Positions 52,021-61,890 of a DNA stretch of 64,000 nucleotides are shown piece after piece. A program made the position numbers and the translations under genes. How positions within the stretch are numbered: position 1 is the stretch's first letter; the number at the start of each line of letters is the position of its first letter. A model generated the notes under the pieces. It did no database searches, was not told where the DNA came from, and saw only the letters and a program-made list of their open reading frames with translations. Location of the stretch: contig NW_020653750.1 of assembly GCF_003589595.1 (NCBI RefSeq), forward strand, positions 5,043,826 to 5,107,825. The letters are read 5' to 3'. This DNA is from Hyposmocoma kahamanoa (Eukaryota > Arthropoda > Insecta > Lepidoptera > Cosmopterigidae).

Positions 52021-52133
52021 TAGCGAATGAAGAGCGGTGCCTCCTGAATGAAAAAAAAAACTGTTTCGCGGCATAAAAGGTAAAGTGGCAATACTTCTTT
52101 GGATGAATTCTTTCATAAGGAGCTACTGCTCTG

Positions 52134-52440
52134 GATTGGCGCTGATGCGCTTATTTAGCCAATCTTCGCGGGCAACCCTCGTGCACATTGAGGGCATCGC
52201 CGACGTAATTATATGTTATGTTTAGCATCGAGTTCAGCTTTACGCTGCTCTTTGAACTCATAGACTTACCTCTTCATGATCCTCCGCCATGCATGGCGCA
52301 GAACTGCCAAATCTTCCCATTGAGACGGCTCAATGTTACTATGTCGCTTCTGTACATCTTTATTCCTGAGAAATTTACCGCCATGTTGATGGTTGCATGA
52401 ATATTGCGTCGTCACCAATATCCATATATCAATAATGTCG
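52134..52440 (-). other. GC-richer segment, possible LINE C-terminal remnant
   Basis: On the minus strand, text near 52270-52330 reads IEPSQWEDLAVLRHAWRRIM, resembling the P-x-x-W-E-x-x-A-x-x-R-x-x-W-R segment near the C-terminus of RTE/CR1-type polyproteins. Stops follow. The match is from motif memory only. Confidence 0.4.
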
Positions 52441-52605
52441 TCACCAATAAGTTCCAGTTCTAGGCACGGGTCTCCTCTCAGACAGAATGCGGATTGGGGG
52501 ACTTTACACGTTTTCCGAGGGCTGTGAACCTTCCTCGACGTATAAGTTTCTTTATGATGTTTTCCTGTAGCGAATAGCTATAAATTCCAAAAACTCAGAG
52601 ATGCT
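52441..52605 (+). mobile_element. SINE-D copy, truncated
   Basis: agttctaggcacgggtctcc, atgcggattgggggacttta, cttcctcgacgtataagttt, and ttccaaaaactcagagatgc follow the family order with gaps. Confidence 0.72.
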
Positions 52606-52844
52606 CTTTTGTTATGTTTATAAATAAAAAATAAAGGTAAGTTTAGAAATAAGTAGTTTTAATAAAACAACGTATTTCTCCATTGTCGATTTTACGAAAC
52701 TCTGTTTTCAAACAAGCACCAAACAATGAAGCACTAGTTGATGAATTTAACTTCGTTTGATATTCATTATAGTACCAACAGTCGTGTAATACATGGTAGA
52801 TGTAGATTTTTAAATTTGTATGTTCAACATACAACATAAGTAAT

Positions 52845-53052
52845 TAATAATAACGCACACACTCAACATAGCCCCACACTAGGGAAACCCCGTGTCGCGG
52901 GTGGCATGGACACACACATAGACAACCACAAATTACACCCAAACTGACGAGAGAAATGAATATAGGCTATACAAATACTTCTCTCGGCCCGGGAATCGAA
53001 CCTGGGACCTCTGCGTGTCAGGTATGGTAACCGTTCGGTCACGGAGGCAGAT
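52845..53052 (-). mobile_element. SINE-A copy 12
   Basis: taataataacgcacacactc, atagccccacactagggaaa, gacaaccacaaattacaccc, aatcgaacctgggacctctg and ggtaaccgttcggtcacgga. About 10 bp of the head (gtcaggtatggta) are deleted relative to other copies. Confidence 0.9.
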
Positions 53053-53364
53053 AATAAGCACAAGACACGTCGCGTATGACGTACTGCTGTCACCGATTGG
53101 GTAAATACCATCTCACCACTTTGGATTCCATTGAAGAACGTGTCAGTTAGCTTACGGTGATTTGAACTTAGTATGGCCAAAAACCTGCTTAGCAAAACAT
53201 TCTACAGGATGTATCCAGGAGAGTGTGCGACAGAATTGCATGAAATAATTCAGTGTTTCCCGTTGGTCAGAATGATGATTAGACTGATCAGGACACGTGA
53301 CGTGTTACGCTTCCACATTTATATGGTTGTTTTATTGAAATCGAAGGAAAGTGGTTGAAATCCA
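53053..53364. other. No recognisable feature
   Basis: Slightly less AT-rich; short frames only (for example 53173-53358), none supported. Confidence 0.4.
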
Positions 53365-53586
53365 ATAAACCGGATTCATCCTCTAATTAGTTCTTGTAAT
53401 ACCACCCTTAGAGATGAAATATTTTCTGCAAATTTGAATGGAACCACTGCTGAGTAACGTCTTTCCAACATCAAAAGAATCATGGAAATCGATTTACAAA
53501 TGTCGGAGTAAACGCGAAATGTACACACAAGAAAAATAAGAAACAGGGTCGAATTGAGAACATCCTCATTTTTTTTAAGTAAGATA
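53365..53586 (-). repeat. R-repeat copy 5
   Basis: Complement: aatgaggatgttctcaattc, gaccctgtttc, tttcgcgtttactccgacat, aatcgatttccatgattctt, aaatatttcatctctaaggg. Same order as copies 1-4. Confidence 0.76.
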
Positions 53587-54709
53587 AAAATATAAAACAT
53601 TGCATAGTGATTATATTTTTGAAATTTTTGTCATAGAATTTTAAAATATCGTTGCTACTATCGAACGAATGCTTTTTCATTTTGAATACATTTCACTTCG
53701 AAAGTTCTGTTTAAAAAACAGGATTCGGCCAATTCAACAGTAGATACCAAATTTCTTTTTTTGCTGAGATCGCTTTTGTAATTGTTATTCAAAATTACCT
53801 GAAATAAATTTCCACTGTTCCGACATTCAGTGGCCTTTATACGCATTGCAAATTTATACGAATAATTGTGTAATTGGAAAAAAACATTTTTTACAACTTA
53901 TCTTTTCGGGGAAAACTTTAGAGGCCGTCGTCCTTTATGGAAATACTGTAATGAAATGACGTAGCGCATAATTTTATTTACTGTAATGAATAAAAAAACA
54001 AGTCAGCAGCGTAAGATCCATGTTCACACTATAAATTAAAATGTAATTTTTCGTTTGGGACCATTTATTTGTGCAGCAAGTTGAAAACACATGTGGTTTG
54101 CTTACTTTATGAGTTCATTAGCTTTATTACACGGCTAGAAGTTTCATTTTTGTGCATTTACGTACTTATTGGTTTTTAATTACAATCGAGCTGAAGCAAA
54201 GCAACTGATTTCTATGAATTTATTATATATTAATGTTAATATATCTTTTATCAACCGTATTAGTCCTTCCACAGAATCCAGTTTAAACACATAATAAGTC
54301 CGCGTGCATAAATTAAGATCGGCTTACACAGTAAAACTTTATTTAATGATTCGATAAGGGTATGAACTCTTACACTAAAGATTTAAATTTAATTCTTTTC
54401 CTCTTGCAATATGGCGATCTATTGTACATGCTGTGCTCTAAGATATCACACCCTAAAACTGACCTTTTAGTTCTGAGAGCCATCTTACGGATTCATTAGA
54501 ACAATTTTAATGGAGTTTCGACTTCATAATATAAGCTGTATAATGGAGTTTTGCTTAAAGATGATGAACTTATAAATATTAGTCAATACTTAAGTCAATA
54601 CTAAAGGATCCATTTTTTCCCAAAGAAGGTAGGAAGGGCCCAAAGATGTACTTCAAGTACTATCTACTACTATCACATATTTTTTATTAAAAAAATACGG
54701 CGAACTGAA
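53587..54709. other. Unique AT-rich DNA
   Basis: About 1.1 kb; no gene or repeat recognised. Confidence 0.5.
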
Positions 54710-55045
54710 ATGAAACTATTTTTAAATCGCGTTTTTTTTTTTCAAACAAACCAACGTTTCAGTTTCAACGAACTTTATAAACATTCATATTGTTAAAATA
54801 AAATAATTTGTAAAACATAATAAAGCGTAAATTGGAATGTTTCTTTGTAAAATTAAAAATAAGTTATTTAATTAATAACTTTGGTAACTATAGTGAAAAA
54901 ATAGGATGGTTTGCATTAATATTAGACATAACTGGTTGATTACTGTACCACCTCAACCGTGACCATGGGACTGTAAAGAACCAGACACGTTGGTTTGTTT
55001 GAAAAAACAAATATACGCGATTTAAATCCGGAAAAATAGTTTCAT
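54710..55045. mobile_element. MITE-like element, 336 bp, long terminal inverted repeats
   Basis: The left end atgaaactatttttaaatcg ... tttcaaacaaaccaacg is mirrored by the right end (complement atgaaactatttttccggat ... tttcaaacaaaccaacg). The arms are about 47 and 58 bp, the right one having two short extra blocks. Each arm contains its own small palindrome (tttgtttgaaaaaacaaa). Single arms occur at 41.27 and 45.2 kb. No clear target duplication. Confidence 0.7.
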
Positions 55046-57249
55046 ATCCTATAACAATCATTTAGTTTTACATTGTAAATACTATATAATGTGAAGTGTA
55101 AATGGTGTATTACTACTGTAATATGTATATTCACCGCTCTAAAGTAGAATTTTGTAAAAAATACAGTCTGAAACTTTCATAATTAGTAATAAAATGAGTT
55201 TTTTAGTTATGTCTATCAACTTTTATCTGCATGACATTATTTGTATTATAATACATTCCACATAATTGATAAGTAAATTATGTGGAACATGTCGACACAA
55301 TTGCAAAAATTGTGTGACACTGGAGCCAGTTTAAAAAAATACATTATGTTGTTGATATAGGCTGTATGTAGTTTTAAATTATTTACTAATTATAATTTAG
55401 ACCTATAAAACTAAAGTATTTGTTGAATTTCCCACGAAGTTAACTTTTATTTCATTCTTTAATGCCTTAATACTCACATCAAAAATCTAACATTCTATGA
55501 CACTGCGCACTGTTTGCAATAGAAAAAATATTATTTAGCTATAGCTCAATAATATTTTATTACTTTTATGGCTCGATCGAGATTTGTATCATGATCTGCC
55601 TAAATTTGTAAAGAAATTCTTAAGCCACTTGACCACTGTGGTGTTATTATTGCAGGTTCAACCTGTATTCTGTGTTTAAGTAAGCTGCTAAAGATTAAAT
55701 TGGCTTAAAAGTTCATACAACGTGATACACTAATGACACAATCAGTAAGTCATACCAAAAGGCATTTTACGACTCGTAGGTTAAAATTAGGTTTGTTTGA
55801 CACTTTTCCACATTTATGTGCTCAGAACTAAAAGGTCGGCTAAGGCGTCGGGTATCTAAGGCTGCCCAGTGTAGTGTAGTTTTTGACTGTTTTTCAAGAA
55901 GCTGTCTTTGTTTCTGACATTTCTAATTATATTTTTGGAACGATTATGTATTGTGTAGCGAAATTTTTTACAAAATAGAAGCTGCTTCTCAAGTCTTACG
56001 GCGAATTATATACAGAATTTTACTGAGAAAAGGAGATATTTCTGGAGATAACGAGAATCTCAAAGAGTCATTCTCAAAACGGAATTCAAATAAGTTATAT
56101 TAAAAATGTTGACGAAGTTTAATAATTCATTGTTGCGTAATTTTCTACTCAAAATTCATTAAAATGATCGAGTTTGCTTTAAAGTGTGTCTACCATATGT
56201 TATAAGAAAATAGTTTCCGGCAGTTCGTGGAGATACCCTAAATGAACTATTTCCTTAATATTAGCAACTTATTGTAAAGTAATATCTGTACAAACGTACT
56301 TTGTGTTATTAAAACATTTTGTTTAATATAATTATTTTATGTGAAAGAAAATACTGGTAGTTTACAGAAATTCATTGCTCTAAAAATAACAAAGTACTAT
56401 GAAAGCAGGGTAACATTTATTTAATTTTTCTCTACTGTACATCAAGTACAAAATGCTGCAAGTCATATTTCAGGGAAAACTCCCTGGCAGCGACGGAAAG
56501 AGATGGCATCCAGGCTGAAAAATTTGCAGCAGCACCACCTCTTTGTTTCGACGAAGACGTCTAAACAATTGCACTAACGCAATAGCCACGAATGGCTCAA
56601 AATTGCTATGATGTTATCCAACTTCTGACAGGAGAGGCACGAGTACAAGAAGCTGTTAATTTATAGAAGTTGTACCAAGTAGGTGCTTTCTTTGTACGAC
56701 GCATGGTGAATATATTCTTTACCGTTTGTATTACAAATGTTGTTTTCGGTCAGGGAAACATATTTTGTTTGGACGGTTCGCATACTGATCGCAAATTCCG
56801 TCCCGAGCATACAACTTTTTGATACGTATGTAAATATTGACATTGCAGATTTTTTGTAAATTTCTATTGTGTACAAGAAATTTAAGCGACTTGTATCGTT
56901 TTTGGTAATATGTGATGTATTTTATTTTATTTCACCTTATTTATAGCCACAAGCAGCATCGGTACGACAGCGCGGAACTTGTGCGAGAAGCGACATAACA
57001 GCATTAAGTTTGACGTACTAGCTCTGTTATGATATATTGGTCATAGTAAGTATAAACTTATCGGTAAGTATAAACTTACCATAACCAATTTTTGTCCTTA
57101 ACCTCAAACTCTGTTTATCAATAATTCTATATCACGTTGCACCAAAGCAATAAATAAAAGAGGGATTTACGTATGATAAATAATTATGTGTATATTTAAC
57201 TCAACAAAATTTCCTGTATATACACTACTACATAACTTTTTATTTTGTC
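55046..57249. other. Unique AT-rich DNA
   Basis: About 2.2 kb with no supported gene. Near 57045-57093 the word aagtataaactta occurs twice within a partly palindromic setting (tggtcatagtaag ... cttaccataacca). Confidence 0.45.
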
Positions 57250-57675
57250 ATGTGTTATCTTTACACTATTTATTACTCAACGGTGTTCAGTGAGATCTTT
57301 TTGCTTACACCGAGTAAAGTGTTTCCTCTAGTCGACTCAGGGGAGGACAGTAAACAGGCAAGGCGTGTTTGCATTGTTGAGCTTAGAGCGGATCTTGGTT
57401 ATGCTAGGAATGAAAATTTTGGATATATAGTTATATTGTTTGTAATTTCGTTAAGTTCAAATCCATCTGATTTAAGTACAAAAATAAAAGTAAGTAAATT
57501 GAAAAGTAGTGTAAATTTGTATGTAACAACGTTGAAAATACTGACAAGACCATATTTTTTTTACCACCTTGCTGCTGCTTCGACAGTAATATATATCGAC
57601 AAAAACCAATTAATCCTTATTTATGTCTTTTCATTACGCAACCTCAATCCCCCAGGAAAAAAACCATACATGTAA
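57250..57675 (+). CDS. Hypothetical open frame, unsupported by homology
   Basis: ATG-started frame of 141 codons in otherwise unique AT-rich DNA. The first half is mixed and charged (FPLVDSGEDSKQARRVCIVE, LRADLGYARNENFGY). The second half drifts into AT-driven Leu/Ile/Lys/Tyr runs. One hydrophobic stretch (about residues 58-70) is too short and isolated to call a membrane segment. No domain, splice context or polyadenylation signal supports it. It may be a chance frame or contain an exon in its first half. Confidence 0.2.
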   Translation: MCYLYTIYYSTVFSEIFLLTPSKVFPLVDSGEDSKQARRVCIVELRADLGYARNENFGYIVILFVISLSSNPSDLSTKIKVSKLKSSVNLYVTTLKILTRPYFFYHLAAASTVIYIDKNQLILIYVFSLRNLNPPGKKPYM

Positions 57676-58918
57676 CGTTTACCGTGTTCATTTATTAGCA
57701 GTAAATCCGTTAATTTGTTTGCGGTATGCCAGTAAAACGTTTTATGTGCGCTAACGTGATTAAACCACGGGTTAACGACACCTCCGGGATCAGGAAGTGA
57801 TACAGATCGTCTTTTGTTTATCTCTGACCTACTCAAAATTTATTGCCAGTAAGTGTATAGCTGCACTAAATGGCCCTGAGAAAGATGGCGATATCTGGTT
57901 CGTTCCTTGCGATATCTAGAATGTAAAATAGGTGCTTGTAATGGATCTCTTTTCTTTGAGAAAAATGAGAGTGCACAAATTCCATATCCAATCTGTTGGT
58001 GACTTTGTTACTTTATTTAAGCAGGGTTGCCAATTGGTATTTTTAGATGAAATGAGGTTAATGGTTGCTTTTTGTGTTACCCGTTAATAAACCTTGTATC
58101 ACATTTCTGTTCCAGAAAATGAAGTTCTAAACAATAAAGATTGGATCATTTTATTATATAATTTTACGCCAATCAAAATTTATGAAATATATTCAAAGGA
58201 AATACGTGTTTTATCAACGTTTAAAGCAATTAAATAATTTTTCTGTATATGTGATTAAAAAGGCATTTGCAAGTGAAAAACAAAATAACTGCGCTGTTAA
58301 TTGATTTTATCGTTGAAAAAGTTGGGAAAGAAATGTTTACTTTCTTCGTAGAAATAAATAGATACAGGTACAATAATTTAAAGGTAGGTGTGCTTTGAGA
58401 TCAGCGGTTTATTCATTATATTTTTTGTTGTTTCAAAGTAGTATTTATATTATGACTGAAAAAAAGAACATCAATGTCATTATTTGTTAAATTTAATTAA
58501 TTTATTTTACTATAGATTATTATGTATTAGTGTATCGTAATTTGTTGATTATATACATATTTATATATTCGTAAGTGTCGATATTCATACAAGTTACGGG
58601 TTAGCTGGAATCCAGTACTATTCTACGACGAGGTGAGTGAAAAAGCCTTATGTAAAATCTCGGAAGTCTGGTGGGAATTTTCAAGTGTAAATGCCAAGCA
58701 GTTGTGAGCTGTCAACTATATAGTGAATAATCTTGTACTGGAAAACCATTTCTAATGGTTCTCTGCGTTTTGAAAGTGGCGTAATTTTAAAATGCCCAAG
58801 TTTCCTGTCGTATGATCTAAGTTTTTTAGTTCATTCATGTTTCTTTCTTTTCTTAGATTTGAAATCGAAAGCTGACAATAGCAATAGCAATTCGAAATGT
58901 AATATAAGTTATAATTAT
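57676..58918. other. Unique AT-rich DNA
   Basis: About 1.2 kb; nothing recognised. Confidence 0.5.
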
Positions 58919-59050
58919 TAATACAATGATCGACCACTAAGAAAAAATTCCTTTGATTCAACTGGATTCCAACCAGCGTCTTCCAGCAAACCGTACCAGA
59001 CGCTACGCTAACTAAACCATGGATCGAACCAGCGCAACGTGACATTCAAT
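58919..59050 (-). repeat. H-repeat copy
   Basis: tacaatgatcgaccactaag, aaaaaattcctttgattcaa, ctggattccaaccagcgtct, accgtaccagacgctacgct. Its blocks match 36.7 kb in order, and the start matches 15.2 kb. Confidence 0.6.
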
Positions 59051-59139
59051 AAACTTAAAAATTGTGATACACGTTGTATACTAATGACAATAACACTTGT
59101 TGGACAATCCTATAATACGAACAATTTAAAAAAGTTGAA

Positions 59140-59353
59140 GTGAGTCCAGAAAATGAAAGTAGCTGCGCCATAATATGCCGTCAACAAGACCACAAATGCA
59201 GGGCGAAGAGAAGGATACATAAGCGTAGGCAGGAAACCGACCCGTGGACTGACGACATTATCAATATGGCAATGGCAATGGAGAAAAATCGGGTAAGGAA
59301 TGAAAAGACTAGAAAGAATGGCGTCCATTGGAAGAGATCTACAATTAATGGTG
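59140..59353 (+). pseudogene. RTE-like LINE C-terminal fragment
   Basis: Plus-strand text: HICRQQDHK-like near 59178 (intact relatives W-A-G-H-x-x-R), then RRQETDPWTDDIINMA at about 59228-59275, NRVRNEKTRKNG, and HWKRSTINGGYA to 59353. RR-G-R-x-x-x-x-WTDDI..W...A..R..W..L-E-A-Y is the C-terminal signature of RTE-type elements. A SINE-A begins at once after it, so the LINE 3' end is missing or replaced. Confidence 0.65.
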
Positions 59354-59356
59354 GAT

Positions 59357-59566
59357 ACGCACACACACACTCAACATAGCCCCGCACTAGGGAAAACCCT
59401 GTGTCGCGGGTGCCATGGACACACACATAGACAACCACAAATTACACCCAAACTCACGAGAGAAATAATTGTAGGCCATACAACTATTTCTCCCGGCCCG
59501 GGAATCGAACCTGGGACCTCTGCGTGGCAGTCCGGCATGGTAACTGTTCGGCCACGGAGGCAGGTA
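59357..59566 (-). mobile_element. SINE-A copy 13
   Basis: Well preserved: actcaacatagccccgcact, tgtcgcgggtgccatggaca, cgggaatcgaacctgggacc, tctgcgtggcagtccggcat, ggtaactgttcggccacgga. The tail is CA-type (acgcacacacacac) and short. Confidence 0.92.
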
Positions 59567-59657
59567 CCGGTTGAAAAAAGAGAGAAGAGCAGACTGTTCT
59601 CATATCCTCTTCGTGATTGGGTTTATAATGTGATCATTACTGCGACTCTATTTTGAC

Positions 59658-59760
59658 GGGTTAAGGGTGCTAGTGAATTATATATATATAGTTATTGGTA
59701 GACGTGTCGTTTACCATCAGGAGCACAACTTGTCCATCCTGCCGCTTGGTATCGTAAAGA
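59658..59760 (+). mobile_element. SINE-B copy, large internal deletion
   Basis: gggttaagggtgctagtgaa joins, through a short AT run, to tggtagacgtgtcgtttacc and atcaggagcacaacttgtcc. The body between is missing. Confidence 0.72.
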
Positions 59761-59897
59761 AGACGATCGTCATGATTACATCACATTCTGATTTTTTGCA
59801 TGTGCAGAAGTGCAGAAGTGTATGACTGATGATGGAAATGTGAATTTTTATTCATTGTTTTATTGCCCTAAAGCTAATGCAACAGTTACTGATGACT

Positions 59898-60003
59898 TTA
59901 TATTTGTATGGCCTACAATTATTTCTCTCGTGTGTGGGTGTAATTTGTGGTTGTCTATGTGTGTGTTCAGGGCACCCGTGATACAGGGATTCCCTAGTGC
60001 GTG
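59898..60003 (+). mobile_element. SINE-A copy 14, head missing
   Basis: atttgtatggcctacaatta, tttctctcgtgtgtgggtgt, aatttgtggttgtctatgtg, ggcacccgtgatacagggat, tccctagtgcg. It lacks both the tRNA-like head and the ATT tail. Confidence 0.85.
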
Positions 60004-60128
60004 TTTTTTAAAATCTTTATATATTTATGGGCTTTGATCGTTATTGAACATGTCAGCCCCATTAGAAAAACAGTACATCAAGGAAACACTTAATAAAATC
60101 CAGACAGATAAATCAATATACTACCTAA

Positions 60129-60577
60129 CTAAACATGTGTAAAAATCTCCGCGGCACTACATGTTGGTTCCGACAAAACAGACTGAAACCACCCAACATT
60201 AAATGTACGGAAACCAGCCTGTATAAATAACCGCGTCCTGATAGGCTCTATCTGAACACACTCCATGAACAAATGATGTACATCCTCAGGAATCCCATAC
60301 ACTTCGCAATTCGGTGAGTTCACCAATAAATAAATAAATACAAACATTTGTTTAATGGAACGTGTCTCGATCGAAGCCTATGCGCGCTGACAATTTGATG
60401 GTCAAACCAAGGGATACGAGGAGGCTCACTCTGCATGGTCTTGCACCAGATTCCTTTTTCCTGGGACCTCATATCGAAATATTCCTTCCAACGAGAATGG
60501 AACTTATTCTTATAGTTTGCAACCTCTTCAGAGAAGTCAGGCACGATGAGGTTGACCCTCAGGCCCCTCAGAAACAA
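60129..60577 (-). pseudogene. LINE C-terminal end
   Basis: Frames at 60577-60320 (FSEEVANYKNKFHSRWKEYF and IPWFDHQIVSAHRLRSRHVP) and 60347-60129 (NCEVYGIPEDVHHLFMECVQ). The second is the C-x2-C...H-x4-C knuckle typical of these LINEs, with Tyr replacing the second Cys. The stop is near 60129. Confidence 0.78.
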
Positions 60578-60636
60578 CCACAGTGGCTAATCGGTCCGCT
60601 TTCTCATTCCCTAGCAAAGCCAATATGAGACGGCAC

Positions 60637-61050
60637 TCACTGCAACCTCAAACATCTTCCACTACACATAACGTTATTTATTTGTTGTAAAATTTTATAA
60701 ACCAATGAAACACACCATTTGCCATAAGTACACCGAGCTATATGTTGAATGGCACTTTTACTATCAGTCATGATTACCATGTTTTGACAAATTAACGTCT
60801 CCATATACAACATCGCTTCAAATATTGCATATAACTCTGCCGACATTATTGTTACGCTAGACGTAATTTTAAAACCTGCCCTCTTATTATTAAGTGGTTC
60901 AAAAAAAGCTGCCCCTATCTTATCGCCGCACTTAAAGCCATCAGTAAATATTGTATACCAACTCGAATACTTTTCTTGCAATTCTAAAATTACAACCATG
61001 CGAAGAATATCACTATTATAAGTACGTTTAGCATGAGAAATACATTCCAA
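60637..61050 (-). pseudogene. LINE RNase H domain fragment
   Basis: The frame shows three of the RNase H acidic residues: Asp in IFTDGFKCG (residue 37), Glu in SAELYAIFEA (residue 72) and Asp in IMTDSKSAIQ (residue 96). The last catalytic block, GNEKADRLA, is found in another frame at 60610-60584. The domain was therefore complete but is now split. Its ATG is not a real start. Confidence 0.85.
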
Positions 61051-61159
61051 CGTGTAAGATAGTAGTTATCTAACTCAATTTTTGCCACCCAGACACTTAA
61101 TTGAAACATAGGAATAGGATATGAAGAGAAAATGTGCTCATCGGAAACTTCCTCGCTTA

Positions 61160-61768
61160 TTACAACCAATAACTTTTTTTCATATTCCAATAGCTACGCC
61201 GACGCTGGGTTTCTAACTCACGAATTAAACTAACTGTTAAATTATTGCCAAGGGAAAGTGCTTTTAAGTAAAACTTAGTAGCCACAAATTGTCTTCTGAC
61301 ATGTAACAGCAATATACAAAATTCGCTTTCCATTACATGAACAGGAGTTGTTCTAATAAAACCTCCTACCACCCTTATAGCCTGATTTTGAATCTTTTCC
61401 AGCTTATACACTTGCTTTTTAGCACTATTCTCATATAAATAACAAGCATAATCCATTCTACTACGAATCATAGAAATGTATATCCGACGAACATGCTTAG
61501 GATGAACTCCCCATGAGGCACTAGCCTTTTAAAATACTACTAATCTCTGCGTTTTTTCAAACATGTAATTGATATGCTTACCCCATTTTAAGGATCGGTC
61601 TAGCCACACCCCTAAATATTTAAATGTCTCCTCAGAACGCAACTCCTGTCCACGTACTTGAAGATTTTCACGTGGAATTCTGCGACCTTTACTAAAAACA
61701 CAAAATCTTGATTTACTTGCTGAACTATCTAAACCTAGACTATCCAATATATTTAACGTTACATCCAA
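61160..61768 (-). pseudogene. LINE RT thumb / post-RT region
   Basis: Two frames: 61768-61529 (SKSRFCVFSKGRRIPRENLQ and FKYLGVWLDRSLKWGKHINY, the KYLGV-W-H text that follows the RT core) and 61471-61160 (RMDYACYLYENSAKKQ, LEKIQNQAIRVVGG and the start of the C-terminal helical region). A frameshift lies between them near 61500. Confidence 0.82.
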
Positions 61769-61865
61769 AGACTCAATACTGTATTATAATATAATACTGT
61801 CCTGAAGGCATTTGGAATTAATGTATAAAACAAAGTCATCCGTGTCCGTATGTGCTATTAGTAGG

Positions 61866-61890
61866 TATGTGCGTTATTATTATTATTATA
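61866..61890 (+). mobile_element. SINE-A tail remnant
   Basis: Only atgtgcgttattattattat is left, next to the truncated end of the LINE. Confidence 0.5.

Larger units (their letters stand above)
51448..52133 (-). mobile_element. SINE-B copy split by a nested insertion
   Basis: Left part 51448-51653: aagtgacgagacgagcaatt, ctggtggtaagcgacacgcc, aagatctgaggggcattgcc, cagcacccttactcttcaaa, ccggacagcaataatg. Right part 52069-52133: gcggcataaaaggtaaagtg, gcaatacttctttggatgaa, tttcataaggagctactgct. The two parts meet where intact copies have ..gcttggcggcagaaatagg.., so the insert lies between. Confidence 0.85.
60129..61858 (-). mobile_element. 5'-truncated RNase-H-bearing LINE, decayed
   Basis: Minus-strand remnant covering the end of the RT, thumb region, RNase H and C-terminus of a non-LTR retrotransposon of the I/R1/LOA type (those with RNase H). 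It starts inside the RT catalytic box, seen as DTDDFVLYI near 61850 (normally YADD), so it is 5'-truncated there. Next to the truncation point lies the tail of a SINE-A (gtgcgttattattattatta). Frames change at least five times. Confidence 0.8.

Noticed and set aside
51636..52116. Frames with long Ala/Cys/Val/Arg or His/Ala dipeptide runs
   Set aside because: Products of the CA/CG microsatellite read in different frames, not proteins.
59300..59656. Open frame of 118 codons
   Set aside because: Crosses a LINE tail and SINE-A; contains the SINE's characteristic peptide.
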